From Actinokineospora auranticolor (GTDB taxonomy: Bacteria > Actinomycetota > Actinomycetes > Mycobacteriales > Pseudonocardiaceae), in contig NZ_PTIX01000010.1 in the NCBI RefSeq assembly GCF_002934265.1, positions 186,001 through 250,000 on the forward strand: a stretch of 64,000 bases of DNA. Reading direction: 5' to 3'. Shown in pieces: positions 18,943-27,001 of this stretch. Made by a program: the position numbers and the translations under genes. Below the pieces are notes generated by a model. It searched no databases, had not been told where the DNA came from, and saw only the letters and a list, made by a program, of their open reading frames with translations. Every line of letters starts with the position of its first letter. The first letter of the stretch is position 1.

Positions 18943-20118
18943 ATGTCTCTGCGCATCAACTCCAACATCGCGGCGATGAACGCTTACCGCAACCTGTCGG
19001 TCAACGACAAGCAGATGTCGAGCTCGCTGGAGAAGCTCTCGTCTGGCCTGCGGATCAACCGGGCGGCCGATGACGCCGCCGGCCTGTCGATCGCTCAGGG
19101 CCTCCAGGCCCAGATCGGCGGCCTCAAGGTCGCGACGCGCAACGCTCAGGACGGCGTCAACGTCGTTCAGACCGCCGATGGCGCCCTGAACGAGTCGGCC
19201 GAGATCCTGCAGCGCATGCGTGACCTGTCCGTGCAGGCCGCCAACGGCGGTTCGCAGGACACCAACGCCCAGGCGGCGGCTCAGACCGAGTTCGGCCAGC
19301 TGCAGTCCGAGCTGGACCGGATCGCGAAGACCACCTCCTTCGGCGGCCAGAAGCTGCTGGCCGTTGGCACCGCTGGCGGTACCGCTTACACCGGTTCCTT
19401 CCAGGTCGGCGCCAACAACACCACCGACGACCGCATCAACGTCGCGCTCGACGCCTCGGTGTTCGGTGCCGCCGGTACCAAGGCCAGCAACACCCTCTCG
19501 GGTACCTTCAGCTCGGCCCTGGACACCGAGACCGTCACCGCATCCATCGGTGGCAACGGTGCCACGGTCACGCTGAACAGCCCGGCCAACCTGGACGACG
19601 TTGTCAACCAGCTCAACAACAACAGCAACTTCAGCGCCACGTTCGTCGCCACGAAGGCGGGCGCGGACCTGAAGATCTCGTCCAAGGTCGCGCAGAACGA
19701 GACCATCACCGTCTCGTCCTCGGCCTCCGGCCTGACCGCGGGCACCGCGGTCGCGGGCACCACCGGCTCCACCGCGACCGGCTTCGACTCCGCCGGCCTC
19801 GGCGTGGGCACCGGTGTTTCGCTGAGCAACACCACCAACGCCCGCAACGCGATCGACGCGGTCGACACGGCCATCAAGAACCTGTCCACGGCCCGCGCCC
19901 AGCTCGGTGCGTACCAGAACCGGTTCGAGCACACCATCAACAACATCAACGTGCAGGTCGAGAACCTGTCCGCGTCGAAGTCGGCCATCACCGACACCGA
20001 CATGGCGCAGGAAATGGTCAAGTTCACCCGCTCGCAGATCCTGTCCCAGGCAGGCACCGCGATGCTGGCCCAGGCGAACCAGGCGCCGCAGTCCGTGCTG
20101 CAGCTCCTGCGTGGCTGA
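18943..20118 (+). CDS. fliC: Flagellin
   Basis: This is the 391-residue filament subunit. The conserved N-terminal D0/D1 region (INSNIAAMNAYRNLSVNDKQ, LSSGLRINRAADDAAGLSIA) runs to about residue 140. The D0/D1 C-terminus (QNRFEHTINNINVQVENLSA, DTDMAQEMVKFTR, ending SVLQLLRG) starts near 305. The variable Thr/Ala/Ser-rich middle forms the surface domain. I chose ATG 18943, preceded by AAGGAGG, over the longer in-frame reading. It is monocistronic: its own FliA promoter lies upstream and a strong terminator 8 bp downstream. It uses more T-ending codons than its neighbours, as expected of a very highly expressed gene. Confidence 0.97.
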   Translation: MSLRINSNIAAMNAYRNLSVNDKQMSSSLEKLSSGLRINRAADDAAGLSIAQGLQAQIGGLKVATRNAQDGVNVVQTADGALNESAEILQRMRDLSVQAANGGSQDTNAQAAAQTEFGQLQSELDRIAKTTSFGGQKLLAVGTAGGTAYTGSFQVGANNTTDDRINVALDASVFGAAGTKASNTLSGTFSSALDTETVTASIGGNGATVTLNSPANLDDVVNQLNNNSNFSATFVATKAGADLKISSKVAQNETITVSSSASGLTAGTAVAGTTGSTATGFDSAGLGVGTGVSLSNTTNARNAIDAVDTAIKNLSTARAQLGAYQNRFEHTINNINVQVENLSASKSAITDTDMAQEMVKFTRSQILSQAGTAMLAQANQAPQSVLQLLRG

Positions 20119-20125
20119 GTGATCA

Positions 20126-20168
20126 AGGCCCGGGTACTGGTCAGCCGGACCAGTACCCGGGCCTTTCT
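20126..20168 (+). terminator. Intrinsic terminator of fliC
   Basis: A perfect 17-bp stem (AGGCCCGGGTACTGGTC, loop AGCCG) is followed by TTCTC. It starts 8 bp after the fliC stop and should isolate flagellin transcription from fliD. Confidence 0.88.
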
Positions 20169-20221
20169 CAGGTCCCCCCTGACCCTCTTGCCAGGCCCCC
20201 GATCGAGGAGAAGACTCCGAA

Positions 20222-21517
20222 ATGACAAGCGCCGTTGACGGTCTGGTCTCCGGACTGGACACCAGCACCATCATCTCGCAGCTCATGTCGATCGAGGCCG
20301 CCCCGCAGACCCGGCTCAAGACCAAGGCCAGCCAGCAGCAGACGCTGACCAACGCGTACCAGGCGATCAACGCCAAGATGCTCGCCGTGCAGAACGCGGC
20401 CAAGGACCTGGCCACCTCGACCACGTGGACCGCGGTCAAGGCCGGCTACACCTCCTCGGCGGTCTCCGTCGCCGCCTCCACCACCGCGCTGTCCGGCACC
20501 GCCACCTTCGAGGTCGCGTCGATGGCCACCACGCACGTGGTGACCTCCGCGGTCCCCCAGTCCGGCACGCCCGCCTCGGGCAGCTCGCTCGGCTTGGTGT
20601 TCGCGGACAAGACCGTCAACGTCAACGTCACGACCAACACCCCGCAGGGCGTCGCCGACGCGATCAACGGCGCGAACGCGGGCGTGCGCGCCACCGTGGT
20701 GACCACCACCACCGGCCAGGTGCTGCAGTTCTCCGCCACCGGCTCCGGCGCGGCCAAGTCGTTCAGCGTCACGGGCCTGGACCAGCCGACCACCGTGATG
20801 ACCCAGGGCGCCGACGGCGTGGTCAACGTGGGCAACCCGAACGCGGGTGGCTACAAGCTGACCAGCGCCGACAACGTCTACACCGGCCTCATCCCGGGCG
20901 TGACCGTGACCGCCCTCAAGCCCGAGGCCAACATCACCGTCTCCACCACCGCCGACTCGAGCAAGGCCGCGACCGCCACGCAGAACCTGGTCGCCGCCGT
21001 CAACTCGGCGCTGTCCACGATCGACGCCGCGACCGCGTACAACCCCACCACCAAGGTGTCCGGTCCGCTGGCGGGCAACGCCCTGGTGCGCAGCCTGCGC
21101 GAGCAGTTGCTCGGCGCGGTCAGCCAGGGCAAGGACAACAACGGCGGCGGCTTCAGCACGGCGGGCATCAGCCTGGACCGCACCGGCGCGGTGAAGTTCG
21201 ACCAGACCGCGTTCCTCGCGTCGGTCGGCAAGGACCCGGCGGGGACGCAGGCGACCGTGTCCACCATGCTCGGCGGCCGGTTCACCGCGATCGCCGACGG
21301 CGCCACCAACAGCACGACCGGCAGGCTCACCCAGGTCATCCAGGGTGGCGACAGCAACCTCCGCAGGCTCAACGCGGAGATCACCAACTGGGACTCGCGG
21401 CTGGCGGCGAAGAAGGTGTCCCTGCAGAAGCAGTACACCAACCTGGAGACCGCGCTGGGCAAGTTGAAGGACCAGGCGAACTGGCTGTCCGGCCAGCTCG
21501 CGGGTCTGTCGAGCTGA
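20222..21517 (+). CDS. fliD: Filament cap protein FliD
   Basis: This is the 431-residue hook-associated protein 2. The N-terminal motif VDGLVSGLDTSTIISQLMSI and the C-terminal helical segment (TNLETALGKLKDQANWLSGQ) are diagnostic. The middle has FliD_C features (NPTTKVSGPLAGNALVRSLR, STAGISLDRTGAVKFD). It caps the filament and folds incoming flagellin. GAGGAG precedes the ATG. No FliA site is visible in the 54 bp between the fliC terminator and this gene, so its promoter is unresolved. fliS follows 17 bp downstream. Confidence 0.95.
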   Translation: MTSAVDGLVSGLDTSTIISQLMSIEAAPQTRLKTKASQQQTLTNAYQAINAKMLAVQNAAKDLATSTTWTAVKAGYTSSAVSVAASTTALSGTATFEVASMATTHVVTSAVPQSGTPASGSSLGLVFADKTVNVNVTTNTPQGVADAINGANAGVRATVVTTTTGQVLQFSATGSGAAKSFSVTGLDQPTTVMTQGADGVVNVGNPNAGGYKLTSADNVYTGLIPGVTVTALKPEANITVSTTADSSKAATATQNLVAAVNSALSTIDAATAYNPTTKVSGPLAGNALVRSLREQLLGAVSQGKDNNGGGFSTAGISLDRTGAVKFDQTAFLASVGKDPAGTQATVSTMLGGRFTAIADGATNSTTGRLTQVIQGGDSNLRRLNAEITNWDSRLAAKKVSLQKQYTNLETALGKLKDQANWLSGQLAGLSS

Positions 21518-21534
21518 GAAGGAGGAACCCGATA

Positions 21535-21927
21535 ATGTCGAGCCCCGCACTGCGCCAGCGCTACCTGGCCGACTCGGTGTCCACCGCGACGCCCGGCCGC
21601 CTGCTCGTGATGCTCTACGACCGGCTCTGCCTCGACCTCTCCCGCGGTGCCGACGCCCTCGACGGCGGCGACCGGGAGACCGCGTCGTCCATGCTGGTGC
21701 ACGCCCAGGACATCCTCTTGGAGCTGCAGGGTTCCCTGCGCGCGGAGGAGTGGGAGGGCGGCCCCGAGCTGGCCGGTCTGTACGCGTTCCTGCTCAGCGA
21801 GCTGATGCGGGCCAACATCCGTCAGGACGCGGGCACCGTGCGCGCCTGCCTGGCGGTGGTCGAACCCCTGCGCGACGCCTGGCGCGAAGCCGTGGACGGG
21901 ATGCCCGCCACGAACGGCAAGTCGTGA
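21535..21927 (+). CDS. fliS: Flagellin chaperone FliS
   Basis: This 130-residue helical protein has the FliS hallmark RYLADSVSTATPGRLLVMLY at its start, and helices matching the four-helix bundle that binds the flagellin C-terminus. It prevents premature polymerisation before export. ATG 21535 is preceded by AAGGAGGA. It shares an operon with fliD and overlaps the next gene by four bases (GTGA). Confidence 0.93.
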   Translation: MSSPALRQRYLADSVSTATPGRLLVMLYDRLCLDLSRGADALDGGDRETASSMLVHAQDILLELQGSLRAEEWEGGPELAGLYAFLLSELMRANIRQDAGTVRACLAVVEPLRDAWREAVDGMPATNGKS

Positions 21928-22253
21928 GCACGGCCGACCAGTGGCACGTGGCCTGGGCCGCGGCACTGGACCGGCTGGAAGCGGACGTCGACTCGGCCGA
22001 GGCCCTGCTCAACGACGAGCACATGCTGCGCGAGCTGCCCAAGTTCGATCCCTGGAACCCGCCGCAGGGCTTGGGCCCGCTGCCGATCGACCTGCGCCCG
22101 CGCGCCGACGCGGTGCTGCGCAGGCAGTTGGAGGTCGCGTCCAAGGTGGCCGCCGCGATGACCAGCGCGGCGATGCACACCCTGGTGCTGGGCAAGATGA
22201 GCGGTGACGCCAAGGACCCGGCGCGCCCGAGCTACGTCGACGTCGCCCTGTAG
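21924..22253 (+). CDS. FliT-like small flagellar protein
   Basis: This 109-residue protein directly follows fliS with a GTGA overlap, the position of fliT in many bacteria. It has a helical N-terminus (WAAALDRLEADVDSAEALLN), a Pro-rich middle (DPWNPPQGLGPLPIDLRP) and a helical C-terminus. FliT proteins chaperone FliD. Sequence similarity alone is weak, so the assignment rests mostly on position and size. It may be an actinomycete-specific chaperone or regulator. Confidence 0.6.
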   Translation: MSTADQWHVAWAAALDRLEADVDSAEALLNDEHMLRELPKFDPWNPPQGLGPLPIDLRPRADAVLRRQLEVASKVAAAMTSAAMHTLVLGKMSGDAKDPARPSYVDVAL

Positions 22254-22289
22254 GAGTTCCGTTCCTCGGCTGACACCTCAGGCAGTTCC

Positions 22290-22328
22290 GTGTGGACCCC
22301 GGTCGCGATCCGCGGCCGGGGTCCACAC
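22290..22328 (+). terminator. Hairpin terminator after fliD-fliS-fliT-like
   Basis: GTGTGGACCCCGG and CCGGGGTCCACAC form a 13-bp perfect stem with a 13-nt inner segment that can pair further (CGCG/GCGG). No T run follows. It lies 37 bp after the stop of the last gene and is the main feature of the left half of the 372-bp gap before flgB. Confidence 0.6.
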
Positions 22329-22520
22329 GCGTGTACGGGCGTCCACCCGCGACCCCGCACCGGGCGCACGGCGCGTTTTCCCTGGTCCGGCAAGGCAAAA
22401 TTACACAGAGCGTGACCAATCTCCCCTAAAGGTGCCGATCGGTTGCAGCCGATCTTCATCCCGACAACCGTGACACAACCATATTTGTAGGCGCCGACAC
22501 ACCTTCTGGCCTGCGAAAAC

Positions 22521-22548
22521 CTTATGCCCGGTGGTCAACCGCCGATGA
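22521..22548 (+). promoter_or_regulatory. FliA promoter of the flgB operon
   Basis: The site reads CTTA (22521-22524), N16, GCCGATGA (22541-22548). One base differs from CTCA in the -35 element. The predicted start near 22555 leaves a leader of about 70 nt before flgB. It should drive the 12-gene run flgB to flgE. The remainder of the 22254-22625 gap shows nothing else convincing. Confidence 0.72.
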
Positions 22549-22625
22549 ACGGTCTGAGCACGGAACGCTCACCTTCACCCGCCACGGATCGGCGACCCAA
22601 CCGGCAAGCATAAGGAGCTCCGGTC

Positions 22626-22973
22626 GTGTTCGACGATCTCGCCTCGCAGGCCATCCGGGCCTCGCTCGACGGTCTGGCCATGCGCCAGCGGGTGCAGGCC
22701 AACAACATCGCCAACATCGAGACGCCCAACTTCAAGGCCAAGCGCGTGGAGTTCGAGACCGCGCTCAGCCAGGCGATCGCCGCGGGTGACGGGACGAACG
22801 TGCACGCCACGCTCTCCACCTCCAACCTGGCCGCCCGCCAGGACGGGAACAACGTCAACCTCGACGAGGAGACGTTGGGCTCGACCGAGACCGGGCTGCG
22901 CTACCAGACCATGCTGCGCGCGATGGACGACCGCTTCGGCCTCGTGAGCGCGGTGCTGAAGGGCGTGCGGTAA
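22626..22973 (+). CDS. flgB: Proximal rod protein FlgB
   Basis: This 115-residue rod protein carries the flg_bb_rod motif LDGLAMRQRVQANNIANIET followed by PNFKAKRVEFET. The C-terminus (YQTMLRAMDDRFGLVSAVLK) ends in the usual helix. It builds the rod next to the MS ring. The GTG at 22626 is preceded by AAGGAG. It is the first gene of the large basal-body operon, and flgC starts 3 bp downstream. Confidence 0.95.
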   Translation: MFDDLASQAIRASLDGLAMRQRVQANNIANIETPNFKAKRVEFETALSQAIAAGDGTNVHATLSTSNLAARQDGNNVNLDEETLGSTETGLRYQTMLRAMDDRFGLVSAVLKGVR

Positions 22974-22976
22974 GCC

Positions 22977-23369
22977 ATGTTCAACATCATCGACACGGCC
23001 GCCAGCGGCGCCTCGGTCCACCGCAAGTGGCTCGACGCGGTCTCCGACAACATGGCCAACATCAACAACGCCACCTCGACCAGCAGCGACGCCTTCCAGG
23101 AGCGCTTCGTGGTGGCCAAGGAACTGCCGACCCACAACGGCACCGTGGTCTCCGAGATCAAGTCCGGGGACACCACCGGCCGGATCGTCTACGAGCCGAC
23201 CAACCCGCTGGCCGACGCCCAGGGCTACGTCAAGTACCCGGACATCAACCTCAGCGACCAGATGGGCTACCTGATCATGGCCCAGCGCGGGTACCAGGCC
23301 AACATCGCCGTCGTCGAGCGCGCCACGAACGCCTACCAGGCCGCCCTACAGCTAGGGAAGAACGCGTGA
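22977..23369 (+). CDS. flgC: Proximal rod protein FlgC
   Basis: This 130-residue rod protein has the N-terminal ASVHRKWLDAVSDNMANINN, the central VYEPTNPLADAQGYVKYPDI and the C-terminal DQMGYLIMAQRGYQANIAVV, all typical of FlgC. With FlgB and FliE it forms the rod base. ATG 22977 follows the flgB stop by 3 bp, and the end overlaps fliE (GTGA). Confidence 0.96.
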   Translation: MFNIIDTAASGASVHRKWLDAVSDNMANINNATSTSSDAFQERFVVAKELPTHNGTVVSEIKSGDTTGRIVYEPTNPLADAQGYVKYPDINLSDQMGYLIMAQRGYQANIAVVERATNAYQAALQLGKNA

Positions 23370-23686
23370 CCTCCCCCATCAGCGCGGTGACATCCGCGAT
23401 CGCCCCGCCCGCCGTCGCCGAGCCGATCGCCATCGGCGACACCTCGGCCGCGACCTCGGCCTCGGGCCTGAGCTTCGGCTCCATCATCGGCAGCGCCCTG
23501 GAGAACACCGAGAAGGTGCAGGACCGGGCCAGCCAGCTCGCCATCAAGGCGGCCACCGGCAACGAGATCGACGTGCACAACTACCTCGCCGCGGCCACCG
23601 AGGCCAACCTCACCACCCAGCTCACCGTGCAGGTCCGCAACAAGGCCATTGAGGCCTTCAACGAGATCATGAGGCTGCAGGGATGA
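23366..23686 (+). CDS. fliE: MS ring-rod junction protein FliE
   Basis: This is a 106-residue protein. The second half matches FliE (NYLAAATEANLTTQLTVQVR then NKAIEAFNEIMRLQ). The first 40 residues are Ala/Ser/Thr-rich and probably disordered until export. It joins the MS ring to the rod and gates export. The GTG start overlaps the flgC stop, and the stop overlaps the fliF ATG. Confidence 0.93.
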   Translation: MTSPISAVTSAIAPPAVAEPIAIGDTSAATSASGLSFGSIIGSALENTEKVQDRASQLAIKAATGNEIDVHNYLAAATEANLTTQLTVQVRNKAIEAFNEIMRLQG

Positions 23687-25353
23687 ACCAAGACCGGATC
23701 ATGGTGCTGCTACGTCGTGTTGGCAGCGGCTTCAAGGCCTTCTCGGTCGGCCAGAAAGCCGTTGTGGTGGCGGGAGTTCTCGTCGCGGTCATCGGGGTCT
23801 GGGTCTACTTCTCGTTCGTCTCCACCACCAGCTACTCGCCGCTGTTCTCGAACCTGGCGACGAAGGACGCGTCGGCCATCACCGACGAGCTGACCACCAA
23901 GGGCGTCAGCTACGAGCTCGCCGACAGCGGCGCCACCGTCATGGTGCCGACCGACCAGCTCTACCAGCTGCGCCTGGACATGGCGGCCGCGGGCCTGCCC
24001 GCCTCCGAGGACACCGGCTACGCGCTGCTGGACCAGCAGGGCGTGACCACCTCGGACTTCATGCAGCAGGTCACCTACCAGCGCGCCCTGGAGGGCGAGC
24101 TGACCAAGACCATCAAGTCCATCAACGGCGTCACCGCCGCGTCGGTGCACCTGGCCATCCCCACCAAGGACGTCTTCTCCGACGCCTCCGCCAAGCCGAC
24201 CGCGTCGGTGATGGTGTCGACCGGCGCGGGCAAGAAGCTCTCCGACGACCAGGTGCAGACCATCATCCACCTGGTCGCCTCCGCGGTGGAGGGCATGGAC
24301 CCCACCAACGTGACGGTGGCCGGTTCCGACGGCACCGTGCTGGCCGCCCCCGGCCAGGGCTCGACCGGCTCCACCAGCGCCCGCCAGCAGGAGACCGCCG
24401 CCTACGAGCAGCGCGTCAGCACCTCGCTGCAGGCCCTGCTGACCCAGGTCGTCGGCGCCAACAAGGCGGTCGTCAAGGTGACCGCCGACCTGGACTTCGA
24501 CACCTCGGAGACCAAGAGCCAGACCTACACCAAGTCCGACGCCCCGGCGCTGTCGGAGAGCACCACCAACGAGGCCTACTCCGGCACCGGCGCGGGCGCG
24601 GCGGGCGCCAACGGCGGCGTCCTCGGCCAGACCAACGGCCTGACCACCGACACCACCACCACGGACTCGTCGTCCACCACCTCGTCCTCGACCGACGGCA
24701 ACGGCTCCTACAAGCAGGAGAAGGCCGTCCGGGACAACGCGGTGAACAGCGTCATCGAGACCCGGCAGAACGCCCCCGGCCAGGTCCGCAAGCTCGGCGT
24801 CGCGGTCCTGCTGGACCAGTCGACCGCCGCCGCGGCCAACCTGGAGCAGATCCGCCAGCTCGCCTCCTCGGCGGTCGGCCTGGACACCACCCGCGGCGAC
24901 ACCATCGCGGTCAGCGCGCTGCCCTTCGACCAGAGCGCGGCCAACACCACCGCGCAGGAGGTCGCCGCGCAGCAGGCCAGCGACCAGAAGGCCGAGCAGT
25001 TCACGCTCATCAAGCAGGGTGCGGCCGCGCTGGCCGTCCTGGTCCTGCTCGTGGTGACCTGGCTCGCCACCCGCCGCCGCCGCAAGAACGGCAACGTCAT
25101 CCGCACCGCCGAGCTGGAGCGCCTGGACGCGATCAAGGCGGAGCTGGAGCGGACCCGCCAGGCGGCGCTCGACACCGCCGACGAGCGGGCCCGGCTGGAG
25201 GCCGCCGCCGACCGCGCCGCGCTGAGCGCGGGCATCAACGGCGACAACGGCCCGCAGGAGCAGAAGCTCAAGGAGATCGAGGCACTGGTCGACGAGCAGC
25301 CCGATGAGGTCGCGCGGTTGCTGCGCGGCTGGCTGGCCACGAAGGGAGCGTGA
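23683..25353 (+). CDS. fliF: MS-ring protein FliF
   Basis: This is a 556-residue membrane ring protein. The N-terminal TM is at about 27-48 (AVVVAGVLVAVIGVWVYFSF). The YscJ/FliF ring-building domain includes YSPLFSNLATKDASAITDEL and YALLDQQGVTTSDFMQQVTY. A Thr/Ser-rich low-complexity loop lies at about 325-350. The second TM is at about 446-464 (AAALAVLVLLVVTWLATRRR), followed by a charged C-terminal tail ending in EEVARLLRGWL-like sequence (DEVARLLRGWL) that binds FliG. It forms the housing of the export gate. The ATG overlaps the fliE stop (ATGA). Confidence 0.96.
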   Translation: MNQDRIMVLLRRVGSGFKAFSVGQKAVVVAGVLVAVIGVWVYFSFVSTTSYSPLFSNLATKDASAITDELTTKGVSYELADSGATVMVPTDQLYQLRLDMAAAGLPASEDTGYALLDQQGVTTSDFMQQVTYQRALEGELTKTIKSINGVTAASVHLAIPTKDVFSDASAKPTASVMVSTGAGKKLSDDQVQTIIHLVASAVEGMDPTNVTVAGSDGTVLAAPGQGSTGSTSARQQETAAYEQRVSTSLQALLTQVVGANKAVVKVTADLDFDTSETKSQTYTKSDAPALSESTTNEAYSGTGAGAAGANGGVLGQTNGLTTDTTTTDSSSTTSSSTDGNGSYKQEKAVRDNAVNSVIETRQNAPGQVRKLGVAVLLDQSTAAAANLEQIRQLASSAVGLDTTRGDTIAVSALPFDQSAANTTAQEVAAQQASDQKAEQFTLIKQGAAALAVLVLLVVTWLATRRRRKNGNVIRTAELERLDAIKAELERTRQAALDTADERARLEAAADRAALSAGINGDNGPQEQKLKEIEALVDEQPDEVARLLRGWLATKGA

Positions 25354-25359
25354 CCTGAC

Positions 25360-26376
25360 ATGACCGAACTGATGGGCGGGCACGAGGGGCTGCGCAAGGC
25401 GGCCGTACTGCTCCTGCAGATGGGCAAGGACGGATCGGCGAAGGTGCTCTCCAAGCTCCGCGAGGCCGAGGTGGAGGCGCTCTCCGCCGAGGTCGCCCGG
25501 CTGGGCGCGGTGGAGTCCAACTACACGACCGCGGTGCTCGACGAGTTCCACGCCATGGCCAAGGCCCGCAAGCACGTGTCGCACGGCGGCATGGACTACG
25601 CCCGCGAGCTGCTGATCGAGACCCTGGGCCACGACCGCGCCGACGAGATCGTCGACCGCATCGGCGCCACCATGCTGGACGTGCCGTTCCGGTTCCTGCA
25701 GCGGGCCGAGCCCCGCCAGGTGCTCTCCTTCCTCCAGGAGGAGCACCCGCAGACCGTGGCGCTGGTGCTGGCGCACATGCCCGCGAACCTGGCGTCGGCC
25801 GTCCTCGGCGGGCTGGTGCCGGACCGGCAGAGCGAGATCGCGCTGCGGGTGGCCACCATGGGCCGCACCTCCCCCGAGATCGTGCGCAAGCTGGAGAACC
25901 TGCTGGAGCGCAAGCTCTCCTCGCTGCTGCAGCCCTCGGACGTGTCGACCATCGGCGGCGTCGGCCCCCTGGTGGACATCATCAACCGGTCCGACCGGGC
26001 CACCGAGCGGTCCATCCTGGACGGCCTGGCCAAGCGCTCCCCGGAGCTGGCCGACGAGATCCGCAGCCAGATGTTCATGTTCGAGGACCTGGTCGGCATC
26101 GACGACAAGTCCCTGCAGCTGGTGCTGCGCAACGTCTCCGGCGCCGACCTGGCCACCGCGCTCAAGGGTGTCCGCGACGACGTCCGCGACAAGATCACGC
26201 GCAACCTGTCCGAGCGCGCCTCGGAGAACCTCATCGAGGAGATCGAGGTCCTCGGTGCGGTGCGGCTGCGGGTCGTCGAGGAGGCCCAGGCCAAGATCAT
26301 CAGCGAGATCCGCTCGCTGGAGGAGTCCGGTCAGATCGTGCTGCGGCGAGGGGACGACGATGAGTTTGTCGCCTGA
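25360..26376 (+). CDS. fliG: Flagellar motor switch protein FliG
   Basis: This is a 338-residue C-ring rotor protein. The middle domain has the EHPQ motif (LQEEHPQTVALVLAHM). The C-terminal torque domain is ELADEIRSQMFMFEDLVGID followed by DKSLQLVLRNVSGADLATAL. It binds FliF through its N-terminal domain and FliM through the EHPQ patch, and it interacts with MotA. ATG 25360 starts 6 bp after fliF. The end overlaps fliH by 17 bases in another frame. Confidence 0.96.
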   Translation: MTELMGGHEGLRKAAVLLLQMGKDGSAKVLSKLREAEVEALSAEVARLGAVESNYTTAVLDEFHAMAKARKHVSHGGMDYARELLIETLGHDRADEIVDRIGATMLDVPFRFLQRAEPRQVLSFLQEEHPQTVALVLAHMPANLASAVLGGLVPDRQSEIALRVATMGRTSPEIVRKLENLLERKLSSLLQPSDVSTIGGVGPLVDIINRSDRATERSILDGLAKRSPELADEIRSQMFMFEDLVGIDDKSLQLVLRNVSGADLATALKGVRDDVRDKITRNLSERASENLIEEIEVLGAVRLRVVEEAQAKIISEIRSLEESGQIVLRRGDDDEFVA

Positions 26377-27001
26377 CCACGTGGGCACCGTGCTGCGCGG
26401 GGACTCGTCCCTGGACGCGGTCACGCCGTTCCGCCTCGGCGGCGGCGAGCAGGCCAGCGCGCGGGCCACCGCGCACGCCGAGGGCTACGCCACCGGCTGG
26501 GCCCAGGGCATGCGCGAGGCGCGCACCGCCACCTCCGCCGCCCGGGCCCGCGCCCAGGCCGAGCTGGACCGGCTGCTGGCGATGCGCACCGAGCAGGCGG
26601 GTGCCGCGCTGACCGCGGTGGACACCGCCGCCCGCCAGGTGCAGGCCACCTCGGTGCGCCGCGCCGAGGACCTCGCCGAGCAGGTGCTGGTGGCCGCGAT
26701 CGACCTGGCCGAGGCGATGCTGGGCGCGCAGCTGGCCACCGCGGTGGCCGACAGCGCCCGGGCGGGTCTGACCCGCGCCATCGCCGAGCTGCCCACCACC
26801 ACCTCGGTGGTCGTCCGGGTCAACCCGGCCGACCACGTGGAGCTGACCTCCGGCGCCGACCCGGTCCCCGGCCGGTCGGTGACCCTGGTCGCCGACCCGG
26901 GCGTGGCCCGCGGCGACGCCATCGCGCAGACGGCGGTGACCACCGTGGACGCGACGCTGTCCGGCGCGCTGGCCCGGGTGCGGGCGGAACTCGCTTCGTG
27001 A
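26360..27001 (+). CDS. fliH: Flagellar export ATPase regulator FliH
   Basis: This 213-residue protein fits FliH by position between fliG and fliI and by architecture. An N-terminal Ala/Glu/Arg-rich coiled coil with small-residue repeats (EGYATGWAQGMREARTA) is followed by a compact C-terminal domain (SVVVRVNPADHVELTSGADP, GVARGDAIAQTAVTTVDATL). FliH holds the FliI ATPase and tethers it to the C ring. ATG 26360 lies inside the end of fliG, so translation is coupled. Confidence 0.88.
   Translation: MSLSPDHVGTVLRGDSSLDAVTPFRLGGGEQASARATAHAEGYATGWAQGMREARTATSAARARAQAELDRLLAMRTEQAGAALTAVDTAARQVQATSVRRAEDLAEQVLVAAIDLAEAMLGAQLATAVADSARAGLTRAIAELPTTTSVVVRVNPADHVELTSGADPVPGRSVTLVADPGVARGDAIAQTAVTTVDATLSGALARVRAELAS

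Noticed and set aside
22434-22441. GCCGATCG before flgB as a second FliA -10
   Set aside because: There is no CTCA-like element 15 to 17 bp upstream, while the site at 22521-22548 fits fully.
23710-26469. 919-codon minus-strand frame across fliF and fliG
   Set aside because: It is a mirror frame of conserved flagellar genes with no recognisable motif.
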